From: an uncultured Clostridium sp.
GTDB taxonomy: Bacteria; Bacillota; Clostridia; TANB77; CAG-508
Assembly: GCA_947569365.1 (NCBI GenBank)
Contig: CANOSM010000001.1
Location: 99,283-163,282 of the forward strand
Direction: 5' to 3'
DNA: 64,000 nucleotides
Shown: piece by piece, positions 50,651 through 60,314 of the stretch
Numbering within the stretch: position 1 is the stretch's first letter
Layout of the letters: every line of letters starts with the position of its first letter
Notes under the pieces: model-generated
What the model saw: only the letters and a program-made list of their open reading frames with translations
Database searches by the model: none
Told to the model about the DNA's origin: nothing
Program-made: the position numbers and the translations under genes

Positions 50651-51067
50651 TTAACTCTTTAATCTAATTAATATTGCTACTCCAAGTAATATAATTAGTA
50701 TTCCAATAACGATTAAAAAAATACTTAATATAATTGAAACATTTAAATCAGATTCAGGAATGTCAGATGAAGTTGATACAGAAGAACTATCAGATGATGT
50801 TGTAGTAGAAGTAGTATCAGTATTAGTATCAGGAGCTGGAGCAGTATCATTTCCATTTGCAGAATTATTATCTGTATTTGTATTATTTAAATCAGGACTT
50901 GCATTGTTATTTGGCATTGTATTAGTTCCTGGTGGTGTACTTGTATTTGTATTTGGATTTACATCATTAGTAGATGTTGCTGTTGCAAAACAACTAGTAA
51001 ACAAAGTAAATGCAAATAAAATAATTAATGATAAAACTGTTATTTCTAATAAATTTTTCTTATACAT
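50651..51067 (-). CDS. Secreted Asn/Thr/Ser-rich protein with C-terminal helix
   Basis: 138 residues from ATG 51067 (ribosome site ATGGAGG). There is a signal-type helix (about 8-28), a disordered middle made almost only of Asn, Thr, Asp, Ser, Pro and Ala, and a C-terminal membrane helix (about 110-133). The layout equals that of 49489-49953. Probably a surface-exposed spacer protein; function unknown. Confidence 0.6.
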   Translation of the reverse strand: MYKKNLLEITVLSLIILFAFTLFTSCFATATSTNDVNPNTNTSTPPGTNTMPNNNASPDLNNTNTDNNSANGNDTAPAPDTNTDTTSTTTSSDSSSVSTSSDIPESDLNVSIILSIFLIVIGILIILLGVAILIRLKS

Positions 51068-51271
51068 ATTTATAACCTCCATATAAATGGTAAATAACCT
51101 TCTATAATTATTACATAAAATATACTAAAAAGTCTAGCAAAATTAGAATTTTTTTACAACTACATTAAATAAACTAATTAAAATTATTTTTAAATTAAGT
51201 TGAAAATAGCAAATATATATTATATATTAATATATATTAAAAAAAATAACATAATAAATGGAGAGATATAA

Positions 51272-52516
51272 ATGAAAAAAATGATTATAAATATATTAAA
51301 AAAGAATCAATTCTTACGTTCATTATTAAGACAGCTTGTATATATAAAAAAAAGTATAATATATAAAAAATATTGCAGAAAAAATAATGTTGATGATAAA
51401 ACAATAATATTTGAATCATTCATGGGAAGGTCATATTCAGATAATCCAAGAGCATTATATGAGGAAATGATAAATAACAAAAAATTTGATGATTATAAAT
51501 TTATATGGTGTTTTAAACATCCAGAAGAAAAAACAAATATTGAAGAATTAAAAAGGGCAAAAATTGTAAAATATAATAGTAAGGAATATTTTGAAGCATA
51601 TAGCAAAGCTAAATATTTTATATCTAATTCAAGAATTCCTGAAGCGATAAAACCAAGAGATGGACAAGAATATATACAAACATGGCATGGAACACCACTT
51701 AAGAGATTAGGATATGATCTTCAAAATGAAGGTGGAAATGCATTAAATAGTTTAAAAGACATGAGAAAAAAATATAAAGATGATGCAGAAAGATATAAAT
51801 ATATGTTATCACCATCAAAATTTTGTACAGAAAAATTCAAAAGTTGTTTTAACTTAAAAGAAAATAATCCAGAATGTAAGATTATAGAAGAAGGATACCC
51901 AAGAAATGATTTCCTTTCAAATTATACAGAAAGTGATATAAAAAGAATTAAAAAAGAAGTTGGAATTGATAATATAAATAATAAAAAGATAATATTATAT
52001 GCACCAACATGGAGAGATAACCAACATACATCAGGAGTTGGATACACATATAAAGCAGATGTAGATTTTGATCTATTACAAAAAGAACTTTCAAATGAAT
52101 ACATAATATTATTTAGAGCACATTATTTTGTTGCAAATTCATTTGATTTTGAAAAATATAAAGGATTCATATTTGATGTATCTCATTATGAAAGTATAAA
52201 TGATTTATATGTAGTATCAGATATGCTTATTACTGATTATTCAAGTGTATTTTTTGATTATGCTATTCTTAAAAGACCAATAATATTTTATATGTATGAT
52301 TTAGAAGCATATAGAGACGATATAAGAGGATTTTATATAGACTTAGAAGAACTTCCAGGACAAATAGTTCAAAGGGAAGAAGAACTAATAAACAATATAA
52401 AATCAATTAATTTAAAAACATTCTATGATGAAAGATATAAAACATTTAATGATAAGTTTAATTATTTAGATGATGGAAAAGTATCTAAAAGAGTAATTGA
52501 CAAGATAATAAAATAG
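51272..52516 (+). CDS. CDP-glycerol glycerophosphotransferase-family protein 1
   Basis: 414 residues, the TagB/TagF-type catalytic domain: YIQTWHGTPLKRLGYDL, EEGYPRNDFL, IILYAPTWRDNQ and LITDYSSVFFDYAILKRPIIFY. Members transfer glycerol-phosphate from CDP-glycerol to make teichoic acid chains or cap other surface polymers. There are no membrane helices. It shares about the whole length with the next gene and starts with a basic amphipathic N-terminus, suggesting membrane-surface binding. ATG 51272 follows GGAGAG. Confidence 0.88.
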   Translation: MKKMIINILKKNQFLRSLLRQLVYIKKSIIYKKYCRKNNVDDKTIIFESFMGRSYSDNPRALYEEMINNKKFDDYKFIWCFKHPEEKTNIEELKRAKIVKYNSKEYFEAYSKAKYFISNSRIPEAIKPRDGQEYIQTWHGTPLKRLGYDLQNEGGNALNSLKDMRKKYKDDAERYKYMLSPSKFCTEKFKSCFNLKENNPECKIIEEGYPRNDFLSNYTESDIKRIKKEVGIDNINNKKIILYAPTWRDNQHTSGVGYTYKADVDFDLLQKELSNEYIILFRAHYFVANSFDFEKYKGFIFDVSHYESINDLYVVSDMLITDYSSVFFDYAILKRPIIFYMYDLEAYRDDIRGFYIDLEELPGQIVQREEELINNIKSINLKTFYDERYKTFNDKFNYLDDGKVSKRVIDKIIK

Positions 52517-52530
52517 CAAGAGGTAAAAAA

Positions 52531-53793
52531 ATGAAAATAATAAAAAAAATAAAGAAGAGAATAAAAAGAATTCAAAAGAAAATATATAAAAAATTTCCAA
52601 TAATAAGAAACACAGGATACAAGATTGGAGGTATTGGAAAAAAAATTAATAAAAATACTATAATATTCTCTTGTTTTAATGGTGAACATTATAATGATAG
52701 TCCAAAACAAATATATGAATACTTATTATCACATGATAAATATAAGAATTATAAATTTATATGGGTATTTAAAAACAAAAAAAATCACTTAAAATTAAAT
52801 GAAAATAGAAATACAGAAGTAATAGAAAAAAGAAGTAAAAAATACAGAAAATATCTACATACTGCAAAATATTGGGTATTTAATTTTAAAATAGAAGATT
52901 ATATAAAACCAACAAAAGATCAAATATTAATACAATGCTGGCATGGAACACCACTAAAAAAGATGGGATGTGATTTAGAAAAATACGATAATGCCTTAAA
53001 TACTCTTGAAGGAATACAAAAGAAATATAGAATAGAAGCAGAGAAAATGTCATATTTCATTTCTCCTTCAAAATATGCAAGTGAAAGATTTTCATCAGCA
53101 TGGAATTTAAAAGCTATAAATAAAGAGAATATATTACTTGAAAAAGGATATCCAAGAAATGACTTTTTATTTAACTATACAGAAGACGATATTGCTAAGA
53201 TGAAGAGAAAAATATTTGGATATTATTATTTAGAATATGAAAAACAAATAAAAAAGAAAAAAATAATATTATATGCACCAACATGGAGACCAGATCAATA
53301 TGAAAGAGGAGTTGGATACACTCAAGAATGTATGCTAGATATAGAAAAGCTACAAAAAAGTTTAGGAGAAGATTATATAATATTATTTAGAGTTCATAGT
53401 AATATAGCTAGTAAATTCGATTTTAAAAAATATGATGGATTTATATATGATGTATCAAGTATAATGGATATAAATGAAATATATGTAATATCTGATATAT
53501 TAGTTACAGATTACTCATCTGTATTATTTGATTATGCAAATTTACAAAGACCAATGATATTCTTTATGTATGACTTAGAACATTATAGAGATGATGGTAA
53601 TGGATTTTATATTGATATAGAAAAAGAATTACCAGGAAAAATAGTAAAAACTAATGAAGAGCTAGAAAAAGAAATACTTAGAATTTCAAATGAGTTTAAA
53701 TATGATGAAAAATATAAAAAATTTAATGAAAAATATAATTACTTAGATGATGGAGATGCAACTAAAAGAGTAGTAGAAGAAATATTTAAGTAA
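52531..53793 (+). CDS. CDP-glycerol glycerophosphotransferase-family protein 2
   Basis: 420 residues, paralog of the preceding gene: LIQCWHGTPLKKMGCDL, LEKGYPRNDFL, IILYAPTWRPDQYERGVG and LVTDYSSVLFDYANLQRPMIF. The N-terminus is very basic (KIIKKIKKRIKRIQKK). It starts 15 bp after the first gene, so the two are co-transcribed; a primase/polymerase division of labour is possible but not shown. Confidence 0.88.
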   Translation: MKIIKKIKKRIKRIQKKIYKKFPIIRNTGYKIGGIGKKINKNTIIFSCFNGEHYNDSPKQIYEYLLSHDKYKNYKFIWVFKNKKNHLKLNENRNTEVIEKRSKKYRKYLHTAKYWVFNFKIEDYIKPTKDQILIQCWHGTPLKKMGCDLEKYDNALNTLEGIQKKYRIEAEKMSYFISPSKYASERFSSAWNLKAINKENILLEKGYPRNDFLFNYTEDDIAKMKRKIFGYYYLEYEKQIKKKKIILYAPTWRPDQYERGVGYTQECMLDIEKLQKSLGEDYIILFRVHSNIASKFDFKKYDGFIYDVSSIMDINEIYVISDILVTDYSSVLFDYANLQRPMIFFMYDLEHYRDDGNGFYIDIEKELPGKIVKTNEELEKEILRISNEFKYDEKYKKFNEKYNYLDDGDATKRVVEEIFK

Positions 53794-53840
53794 AATAGGA
53801 ATGAATATCATAATATATATGATTAAGGATAAATCAGATG

Positions 53841-53915
53841 TCTATAAAAAATCTTATTTTAGATTTAAAAATAGATGTCTTTTTTGCGTTTAATTTTCAA
53901 GAAAATAATTTTTTA
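53841..53915. repeat. Direct repeat, left copy, beside the toxin-antitoxin cassette
   Basis: Starts TCTATAAAAAATC, contains TTATTTTAGATTTAAAAATAG and GATGTCTTTT, then TGCGTTT. Nearly the same 75 bp recur at 54962-55038, in the same orientation; the three genes of the cassette lie between. Confidence 0.7.
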
Positions 53916-54028
53916 AAAGATGATTATTATAATGAAAACGATATATTAGAATAAATTTAACTTTATGCTAAATAATAATATTAGAAGATAATAGTATAGG
54001 GGATGAATTTTGAATCTATCTAAAAGAA

Positions 54029-54370
54029 TTAATCAATAAAATGATTTAAAAAATTAAAAATTTCATTTTTATGTACTTCAAAAAATGTTGCTTTATCTTG
54101 CCTTGAACTAAAAATGTATCTAATGAAAATAATATTTTCTTTTTCAGAAATAAAATAAATAATTCTAAAATTTTCACAAATTTGTTCTCTGTAGTGTTTG
54201 TCTGATATTTCGGAGACATATCTGCCAATATATGGAGAATGATGTAAATCTTCAATATATGAACGAATCTTTTTATCAATTCTAATTGCATAATTTAGTG
54301 ATATATTTACATTATAGTCAAATATATCTAATAAATTATGTTTAGCTCTTTGAGTCACGATAACTTTCAT
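54029..54370 (-). CDS. RelE/ParE-family toxin
   Basis: 113 residues: VIVTQRAKHNLLDIFDYNVNI, then LHHSPYIGRYVSEISDKHYREQICENFRIIYFI and the final beta-hairpin. The fold and spacing fit ParE/RelE toxins, which act on ribosome-bound mRNA or gyrase; which one cannot be told. It starts inside the end of the preceding antitoxin gene (29-bp overlap), typical of toxin-antitoxin pairs. Confidence 0.8.
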   Translation of the reverse strand: MKVIVTQRAKHNLLDIFDYNVNISLNYAIRIDKKIRSYIEDLHHSPYIGRYVSEISDKHYREQICENFRIIYFISEKENIIFIRYIFSSRQDKATFFEVHKNEIFNFLNHFID

Positions 54371-54539
54371 ATTTTGCCTCCATTTCAGCTTTTAATTCTT
54401 CTAATGTACAAACTTTGCCATTTTTAATATCATCTTCACTTTCTTGAAGTTCAGCAAAGAAAAATAAATCATAAATAATATCATATAAAGTATTTTTTTG
54501 TACATGTACTTGACTTAAAGCTTTTTTCATAAAATTCAT
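54342..54539 (-). CDS. Antitoxin of the RelE/ParE pair
   Basis: 65 residues: VHVQKNTLYDIIYDLFFFAELQESEDDIKNG and a C-terminal LEELKAEMEAKYESYRDSKS that probably wraps the toxin. The acidic/helical tail is normal for ParD/RelB-like antitoxins, though the DNA-binding N-terminus is short. ATG 54539 follows GGAGG. It is encoded upstream of the toxin. Confidence 0.75.
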   Translation of the reverse strand: MNFMKKALSQVHVQKNTLYDIIYDLFFFAELQESEDDIKNGKVCTLEELKAEMEAKYESYRDSKS

Positions 54540-54554
54540 TGAAATAACCTCCTT

Positions 54555-54767
54555 TTAATTTGAATTTTTATTTTCAAACATTTCTTTTAATGTTTTATAA
54601 TTAAAATGTTTATCAGTACCAGGAATAATAGTTGTTTCATCATTGCCATACCTTTTAATATATTCCATCATAAGTTTAAAAACCATTTCTGTTGGTTTTA
54701 ATCCATCAAAATAATCATCAGATACTGAATTAACAATATCAATCATTCGCTGTTTTACATCTGCCAT
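54555..54767 (-). CDS. Third small gene of the toxin-antitoxin cassette
   Basis: 70 residues: VKQRMIDIVNSVSDDYFDGLKPTEMVFKLMMEY and the end DKHFNYKTLKEMFENKNSN. No family recognised. It lies 15 bp before the antitoxin on the same strand with its own AAGGAG, so the three genes are one unit. It could be a regulator or a second antitoxin part. Confidence 0.6.
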   Translation of the reverse strand: MADVKQRMIDIVNSVSDDYFDGLKPTEMVFKLMMEYIKRYGNDETTIIPGTDKHFNYKTLKEMFENKNSN

Positions 54768-54961
54768 ACGTTTAAATCTCCTTTCCTAAAAATTTTCTAA
54801 TAATAGTATAGCACAAATTAATTTCAAATACTATTAATCTATAAAGATATTTACAATAATAAAATATTAAATACTTAAATATAGAAATTTTTAAATAAAA
54901 AAATCTTGTAGATTAAAAAATATATGTTATACTATTATCTATGCTTAAAAGAAATAAGACA

Positions 54962-55038
54962 TCTATAAAAAATCTTTATTTTAGATTTAAAAATAGATGT
55001 CTTTTATGCGTTTGAGTTTTAAGCACATAATTTTTCTA
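54962..55038. repeat. Direct repeat, right copy
   Basis: Matches 53841-53915. In this copy the ends AGACATCT / AGATGTCT are inverted and could form a terminator-like hairpin. Nothing else was seen in 54768-55116 besides the likely start region of helD. Confidence 0.7.
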
Positions 55039-55116
55039 ACTGAAAATTCTGATTTTAAGAATTTAATTGTCTTAAAATTAGAAATCTATTTTTGTAAAAA
55101 TTTAAAGGAGGTAAAA

Positions 55117-57346
55117 ATGGAAGAAAAAGAATTTTTAAGAGAAAAAGAGAAACTAAAAAAAGTTGTTAAACAATTATCAAGTGAGGAGCAAGAATTAGAA
55201 GAACATATGTGGAAATCAAATGAGAATTATAGTGATGAATCATATGTTAAGGCACATTTAGCTTATTTGAATCAAAAAAAATTATCGGACTTAAAGAAAA
55301 TTAAAAATAAGCCATATTTTGCAAGAATTGATTTTATGCCAAAAGATGAGAAAAAAGAAGAACTGTATATTGGAAAACTATCAATTCTAGATAGTAACAC
55401 AAGAAAGCCAATTATTATAGACTGGAGAGCACCAATATCAAATTTATATTATGATGGAAGAATTGGTAAATCTAGCTATGAATCTCCAGAAGGCATAATA
55501 GAAGGAGACATTTCTTTAAAAAGACAATATTTTATTGAAAATCAAATCTTAGAAAAATATTCAGATATTGATTTAAAAACTAATGATGAGCTATTACAAG
55601 TAGCACTTGCAGAAAAAGCAGATGATAGATTAAAAAATATAGTTGCAACAATACAAGGAGAGCAAAATAATATTATAAGAGCAGACATAGATAAAGCACT
55701 AATTGTTCAAGGTGTTGCAGGAAGTGGGAAAACGACTATTGCTCTGCATAGAATTGCATATTTAATTTATAATTATGAAAAAGAATTTGATCCAGAAAAC
55801 TTTATGATAATAGCACCAACAAAATTCTTTTTAAATTATATTTCAAATGTACTACCAGACTTAGGGGTAGAAAATGTAAAACAATATACATTTGAAGATT
55901 TAGCATATGAAATAATAGGAAAAAAACTTAAAATTTCAGATAGTAATGAAAAACTAGTAACTATTGTAAATAAAGAATTTGACGAAATTAATAATGGAGA
56001 TATAGAAACGATTATTAATGAATCAAAATATAAATCATCAATTAATTTCAAAAATATTGTAGATGAATTTTTAAAAGATATAGAAGATAATTATTTACCT
56101 AGAAAAGATTTTATTATTGAAAATATTAGAATAATGAGATATGAAAATATAAAAAAATTATTTACTCGGAGATTATAAAGATTTTGATTTTGAAAGAAGA
56201 ATTTTAGAAGTAAGAAAATATGCATTTTCAAGAATTAAAAATAACAAAGAAAAAATTTTAGATTCAATTACTGCTAGAAGAAGCTTTAAAATAAATAAAA
56301 TTCTTAAAGATGAAAATTTAACAGATGAAGAAAAAAGAATAAAAAGAATTGAGATTTTTGAAGAAACAGAAGGATTACTTAAAAAAATAGATAATGATGA
56401 TATAAAAGTAGTAGACATGTACTTTAATGAAATAAAAAAGAAAGATTGTATAGAATACTATAAAGAATTTATACAAAACTATATTTTTGATAAAATTGAA
56501 AATAAAACTTTAGCTGAATATCTAGTTAAAAATACAATGAGAAATTTAAACAAAAATGAGATTACATTTGAAGATTTAGCTCCAATTATCTATATTCATT
56601 ATAAAATTTATGGTTCAAAAGTAAAAAAGAATTTAAGACATGTTATTATAGATGAAGCACAAGATTATGGAGAATTTCAATTTAGTGTACTAAAAACAAT
56701 TTTAAAAAGTAATTCAATGACAATATTAGGAGATATAGCACAAGGAGTACATTCATATAGGGGAATTGAAAATTGGAAAAAATTTATAGATGTAGAATTT
56801 CCAGAAGGAAATGCAATATATACAACACTTGAAAAAACATATAGAACTACAAAAGAAATAATGAATAAAGCAAATGAAGTAATAGATAAATTACCAGACT
56901 TTGAAAAACAGTTTATAATAAAAGGAAAACCAGTTATAGAAGGAAAAGATTCTATACATATCACAAAATTAGAATCAGAGGATGAAATAGTAAGAAAGTG
57001 CATAGAGAGAATTGATGAATATTTAGATGAAGGATTTAAGTCTATTGCTATAATAGGAAAAGACATAGATGAATGTAAAAACATTAAAAAGAAAATCCAG
57101 AAAATCAATAAAAATGTAAAATTAATTCAAAGTAAAGACTCAGAGTATAATGCAGGAATTTCAATTGTTCCATCGTATTTAGCTAAAGGACTAGAATTTG
57201 ATAGTGTAATACTTTTTAATGTTAATAATGAGAAATATCAAAATAATGTTTTAGATATAAAATTATTATATGTTGCAATTACAAGAGCAATGAGTAAACT
57301 TGATATTTTTTATATAGGGCAAAAATCAGAAATATTAAAAAATTAA
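55117..57346 (+). CDS. helD: HelD-type RNA polymerase recycling ATPase, +1 shift at CGG
   Basis: UvrD-like helicase fold that frees RNA polymerase from DNA in gram-positive bacteria. ATG 55117 follows AAAGGAGG. The N-terminal long coiled-coil arm (about 1-70) is the HelD-specific part. Walker A is VQGVAGSGKTTIALHRIAYL near residue 200. Codon 351 is an in-frame CGG (56167-56169) and the incoming frame stops at 56178. Skipping C gives KKLFT-GDYKDFDFERR, and the frame is open to 57346 with motif II VIIDEAQDYGEFQF and LLYVAITRAMSKL. Restored length is 742 residues, normal for the family. Confidence 0.88.
56167..56169 (+). other. In-frame CGG with +1 shift into GGA (site 7)
   Basis: TTT-ACT-CGG-AGA-TTA-TAA in the incoming frame; skipping C gives ACT-GGA-GAT-TAT and restores the second half of HelD. 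Confidence 0.85.
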
Positions 57347-57450
57347 AATTAACTTTTTGACAAAGCATATGGTATTTGATATAATACTATGTGCTTTTAA
57401 GATATTTTATAAAATTAATATATTAAGTATATGTAAGATTGGAGGAAAAA

Positions 57451-59457
57451 ATGGACAAAGAAGAAAACATACTCGGAAAAGAAAAAATAGGAAAGTTAAT
57501 GATCAAATTCTCAATTCCATGTATAATATCTTTAGTGGTAAACTCTTTATATAATATAGTTGACCAGATATTTATAGGATGGGGTGTAGGATATTTAGGA
57601 AATGGAGCAACAAATGTAGTATTTCCACTTACAGTTATATGCTTAGCATTTTCTTTTATGTTTGGAGATGGTGCATCAGCATTTTTAAGTTTAAAATTAG
57701 GAGAAAAGAAAAAAGATGAAGCAACAAAAGGTGTTGTAAATGGAATTGCTTTATCTATACTAGTATCAATAATTTTATGTGTAAGTTACTTAGTATTCAT
57801 GCCACAATTATTAGACTTATTTGGTTGTACTTCTGCACTTAAAGAATATGCCACTTCTTACGGATATATCATATCAATAGGAATTCCTTTTATGATGATA
57901 GGGAATACATTAAATTCAATAATAAGAGCAGATGGAGATCCTAAATATGCAATGATATCTATGGTTGTTGGTGCAGTTTGTAATATAGTATTAGACCCTA
58001 TATTTATATTTGTACTTAAAATGGGAGTAGAAGGTGCTGCCATAGCAACAATAATAAGTCAAATAATTACTTTTATAATGAATATCATATATGTAAAAAA
58101 ATTTAAATCAATCACAATAACGAGAGAAAATATTAAATTTAAATTAGATATAGCAAAAAAAGTAAGTACATTAGGGATAAGTAGTTTTATTACTCAAATG
58201 AGCATAGTATTTGTAATTGCAGTTTTAAACAATTTACTTGTAAAATATGGAGCAGAATCAAGATTTGGTTCTGAAATTCCAATTACAGTACTTGGAATAG
58301 TTATGAAAATTAGTCAAATATTAAATAGCATCATAATAGGAATAGCAGCAGGAAGCCAACCAATTCTTGGATATAATTATGGAGCAGGAAAATTTGATAG
58401 AGTAAAAAAGACATTAAAGATAGTACTTGGAGTAAGTCTTATAGTAGGTGCAGTAGCATTTATACTATTCCAAACAATTCCTGATAAGTTAATATCAATA
58501 TTTGGTAGTGGTGATGAGAAATATATGGAATTTGCATGTATAGCATTTAGAACATATCTTTTATTATGTATAGCTTATGGAATTCAAATTCCATCTGGAA
58601 TATTCTTTCAAGCAATTGGAAAAAGTGTTATAAGTGCAATATTATCACTTTCTAGACAAATAGTATTCTTAATACCAGCAATGATAATATTTGGAAGTAT
58701 GAAAGGACTTATGGGAGTATTATATGCAGGACCATTTGCTGATGGAATAGCATTTTTAATATCAGGAACATTTATTATACTTGAAATTAAAAAACTTGGA
58801 AAAAATCAAGAAATAAATAGTCAAGCTTTAATTGATGACACTAGTACAGATAATAAGTTAAAAGAACAAGTAATTATAACAGTATCTAGAGAATATGGTT
58901 CAGGAGGAAGATATGTAGCAAGACTTTTAGCTGACAAATTAGGAATAAAATTTTATGACAAAGAGTTTATAACTAAACTTGCAAAAGAGACAGGTCTTTC
59001 AGAGGAATATATTGAATTAAATGAGCAAAAGAAGAAAGCATTATCAAATTTAGAAAAAGGTACATATAATAATTTATCAAATGAAGATGAATTATTTATA
59101 AAAGAAACAAAGCTAATAAAAGAAATAGCAGAAAAAGAATCTTGTGTAATAGTAGGAAGATGTGCAGATTTTATTTTAAAAGAAAACAAAAATGTTATTA
59201 AAGTATTTATATATAGTGATGATGAAAGCAAAATGAAAAGAGCAACGGAAATATATGGTCTAGATAAAGAAAATGCAAAAAAAGAAATAAAAAATATAAA
59301 TAAACAAAGAGCAAATCATTATAAATATTATACAGGAAAAGAATGGAGAAATTATGAGAATTATGATATTTGCATAAATAGTGGAATATTAGAAATAGAA
59401 AAAACAGTGGAAATTATTTGTAAAATAGTTGCACAAAAGTTAAATGTTATGTTATAA
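57451..59457 (+). CDS. MATE efflux transporter fused to a cytidylate-kinase-like domain (intact copy)
   Basis: 668 residues from ATG 57451 behind GGAGG (the upstream TTG at 57439 overlaps the ribosome site). MATE part: FGDGASAFLSLKLGEKKKDE, IIRADGDPKYAMISMVVGA and GSQPILGYNYGAGKFDRVKK. The linker IDDTSTDNKLKEQ is followed by a cytidylate-kinase-like domain with the loop TVSREYGSGGRYVARLLADKLG and IVGRCADFIL. The same fusion occurs at 30778 in a frame-shifted copy; the two align without gaps over the break. No regulator is next to this copy. Confidence 0.88.
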   Translation: MDKEENILGKEKIGKLMIKFSIPCIISLVVNSLYNIVDQIFIGWGVGYLGNGATNVVFPLTVICLAFSFMFGDGASAFLSLKLGEKKKDEATKGVVNGIALSILVSIILCVSYLVFMPQLLDLFGCTSALKEYATSYGYIISIGIPFMMIGNTLNSIIRADGDPKYAMISMVVGAVCNIVLDPIFIFVLKMGVEGAAIATIISQIITFIMNIIYVKKFKSITITRENIKFKLDIAKKVSTLGISSFITQMSIVFVIAVLNNLLVKYGAESRFGSEIPITVLGIVMKISQILNSIIIGIAAGSQPILGYNYGAGKFDRVKKTLKIVLGVSLIVGAVAFILFQTIPDKLISIFGSGDEKYMEFACIAFRTYLLLCIAYGIQIPSGIFFQAIGKSVISAILSLSRQIVFLIPAMIIFGSMKGLMGVLYAGPFADGIAFLISGTFIILEIKKLGKNQEINSQALIDDTSTDNKLKEQVIITVSREYGSGGRYVARLLADKLGIKFYDKEFITKLAKETGLSEEYIELNEQKKKALSNLEKGTYNNLSNEDELFIKETKLIKEIAEKESCVIVGRCADFILKENKNVIKVFIYSDDESKMKRATEIYGLDKENAKKEIKNINKQRANHYKYYTGKEWRNYENYDICINSGILEIEKTVEIICKIVAQKLNVML

Positions 59458-59493
59458 TAAAAAAGAGATAAAAATATAGGTCTCGTATACTTC

Positions 59494-59540
59494 AAAAATA
59501 GCAAATAGAAAGAAATTTTCTATTTGCTATTTTTTGCTAT
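59494..59540 (+). terminator. Terminator after the second MATE fusion
   Basis: Arms AAAAATAGCAAATAGAAA / TTTTCTATTTGCTATTTTT, very stable for this AT content. The following 260 bp hold only the promoter listed next. Confidence 0.85.
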
Positions 59541-59801
59541 TAGTTTCATAATTTAATATTACTTTTTATCAAAATCAAATATAATATATATATAATAATA
59601 TGATAAAACACAAAATAGTTCTATACAAAAGGACTTATTAGATGAAAAATATATTGTTTTTGCTTGTTTGCTATACAAAAAAATAATATAATAAATTTAT
59701 AAAAAAGCACTTGACAAAAATTAGATAGTCAATAAGTGGAGCAGATAAATATCTGCTTTTTATAAATTAAAAAATTATTATTATAAAATTAAAAAAAAGT
59801 A

Positions 59802-59832
59802 TTGACTTAAAGTTTACTTTAACTTGTATAAT
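59802..59832 (+). promoter_or_regulatory. MerR-type promoter of the hydrolase operon
   Basis: TTGACT and TATAAT separated by 19 bp, with a perfect inverted repeat TTAAAG / CTTTAA in the spacer. The same overlong geometry as at 30700. Confidence 0.8.
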
Positions 59833-59855
59833 GAAAAACGAAAGGAGAAAATAGT

Positions 59856-60314
59856 ATGTCATATTCTATTAAAGAAATTGCTGATATGATGAAAGTAACA
59901 ACAGCAACAATAAGATACTGGGATAGTGAAGGGCTACTTCCAGACATAAAAAGAGTAAATGGTATAAGAGTATTTGAAGATAAAGATTTCAAATGGCTTA
60001 GAGTATTAAATTGTATGAAAAATATTAATATGCCTATTAAGAAAATTAAAGAATATCTCGAATTAGCTCAAAAAGGAGATTCAACTTTACAAGAAAGATA
60101 TAAAATGATTTTAAAGCAAAAGCATATCATTGAAAAACAGATAAATGACTTAAATAATTGTTTAAAAGAATTTGAATATAAAGAATGGTACTATAAAACA
60201 GCAATCGAGGCAGGAACTGAAAAAGTTGTAGAAAATGTTACATCTATTGCTCCTACTTTGGAAATTGATAAAATTCCCAAAAATTATAAGAAAGAGGGTA
60301 ATAAAAATGAGTGA
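59856..60314 (+). CDS. MerR-family regulator
   Basis: 152 residues. MerR helix-turn-helix YSIKEIADMMKVTTATIRYWDSEGLLP, then an antiparallel dimer helix (KIKEYLELAQKGDSTLQERYKMIL). The C-terminal part is short and has no ligand domain of the GyrI type, so the signal is unknown. It is the first gene of a pair and probably controls its own promoter. ATG 59856 follows AAAGGAG. Confidence 0.85.
   Translation: MSYSIKEIADMMKVTTATIRYWDSEGLLPDIKRVNGIRVFEDKDFKWLRVLNCMKNINMPIKKIKEYLELAQKGDSTLQERYKMILKQKHIIEKQINDLNNCLKEFEYKEWYYKTAIEAGTEKVVENVTSIAPTLEIDKIPKNYKKEGNKNE

Noticed and set aside
54958..55010. Hairpin AGACATCT / AGATGTCT as a riboswitch for helD
   Set aside because: It is part of a repeat also found at 53841, far from helD; better seen as a repeat or terminator.
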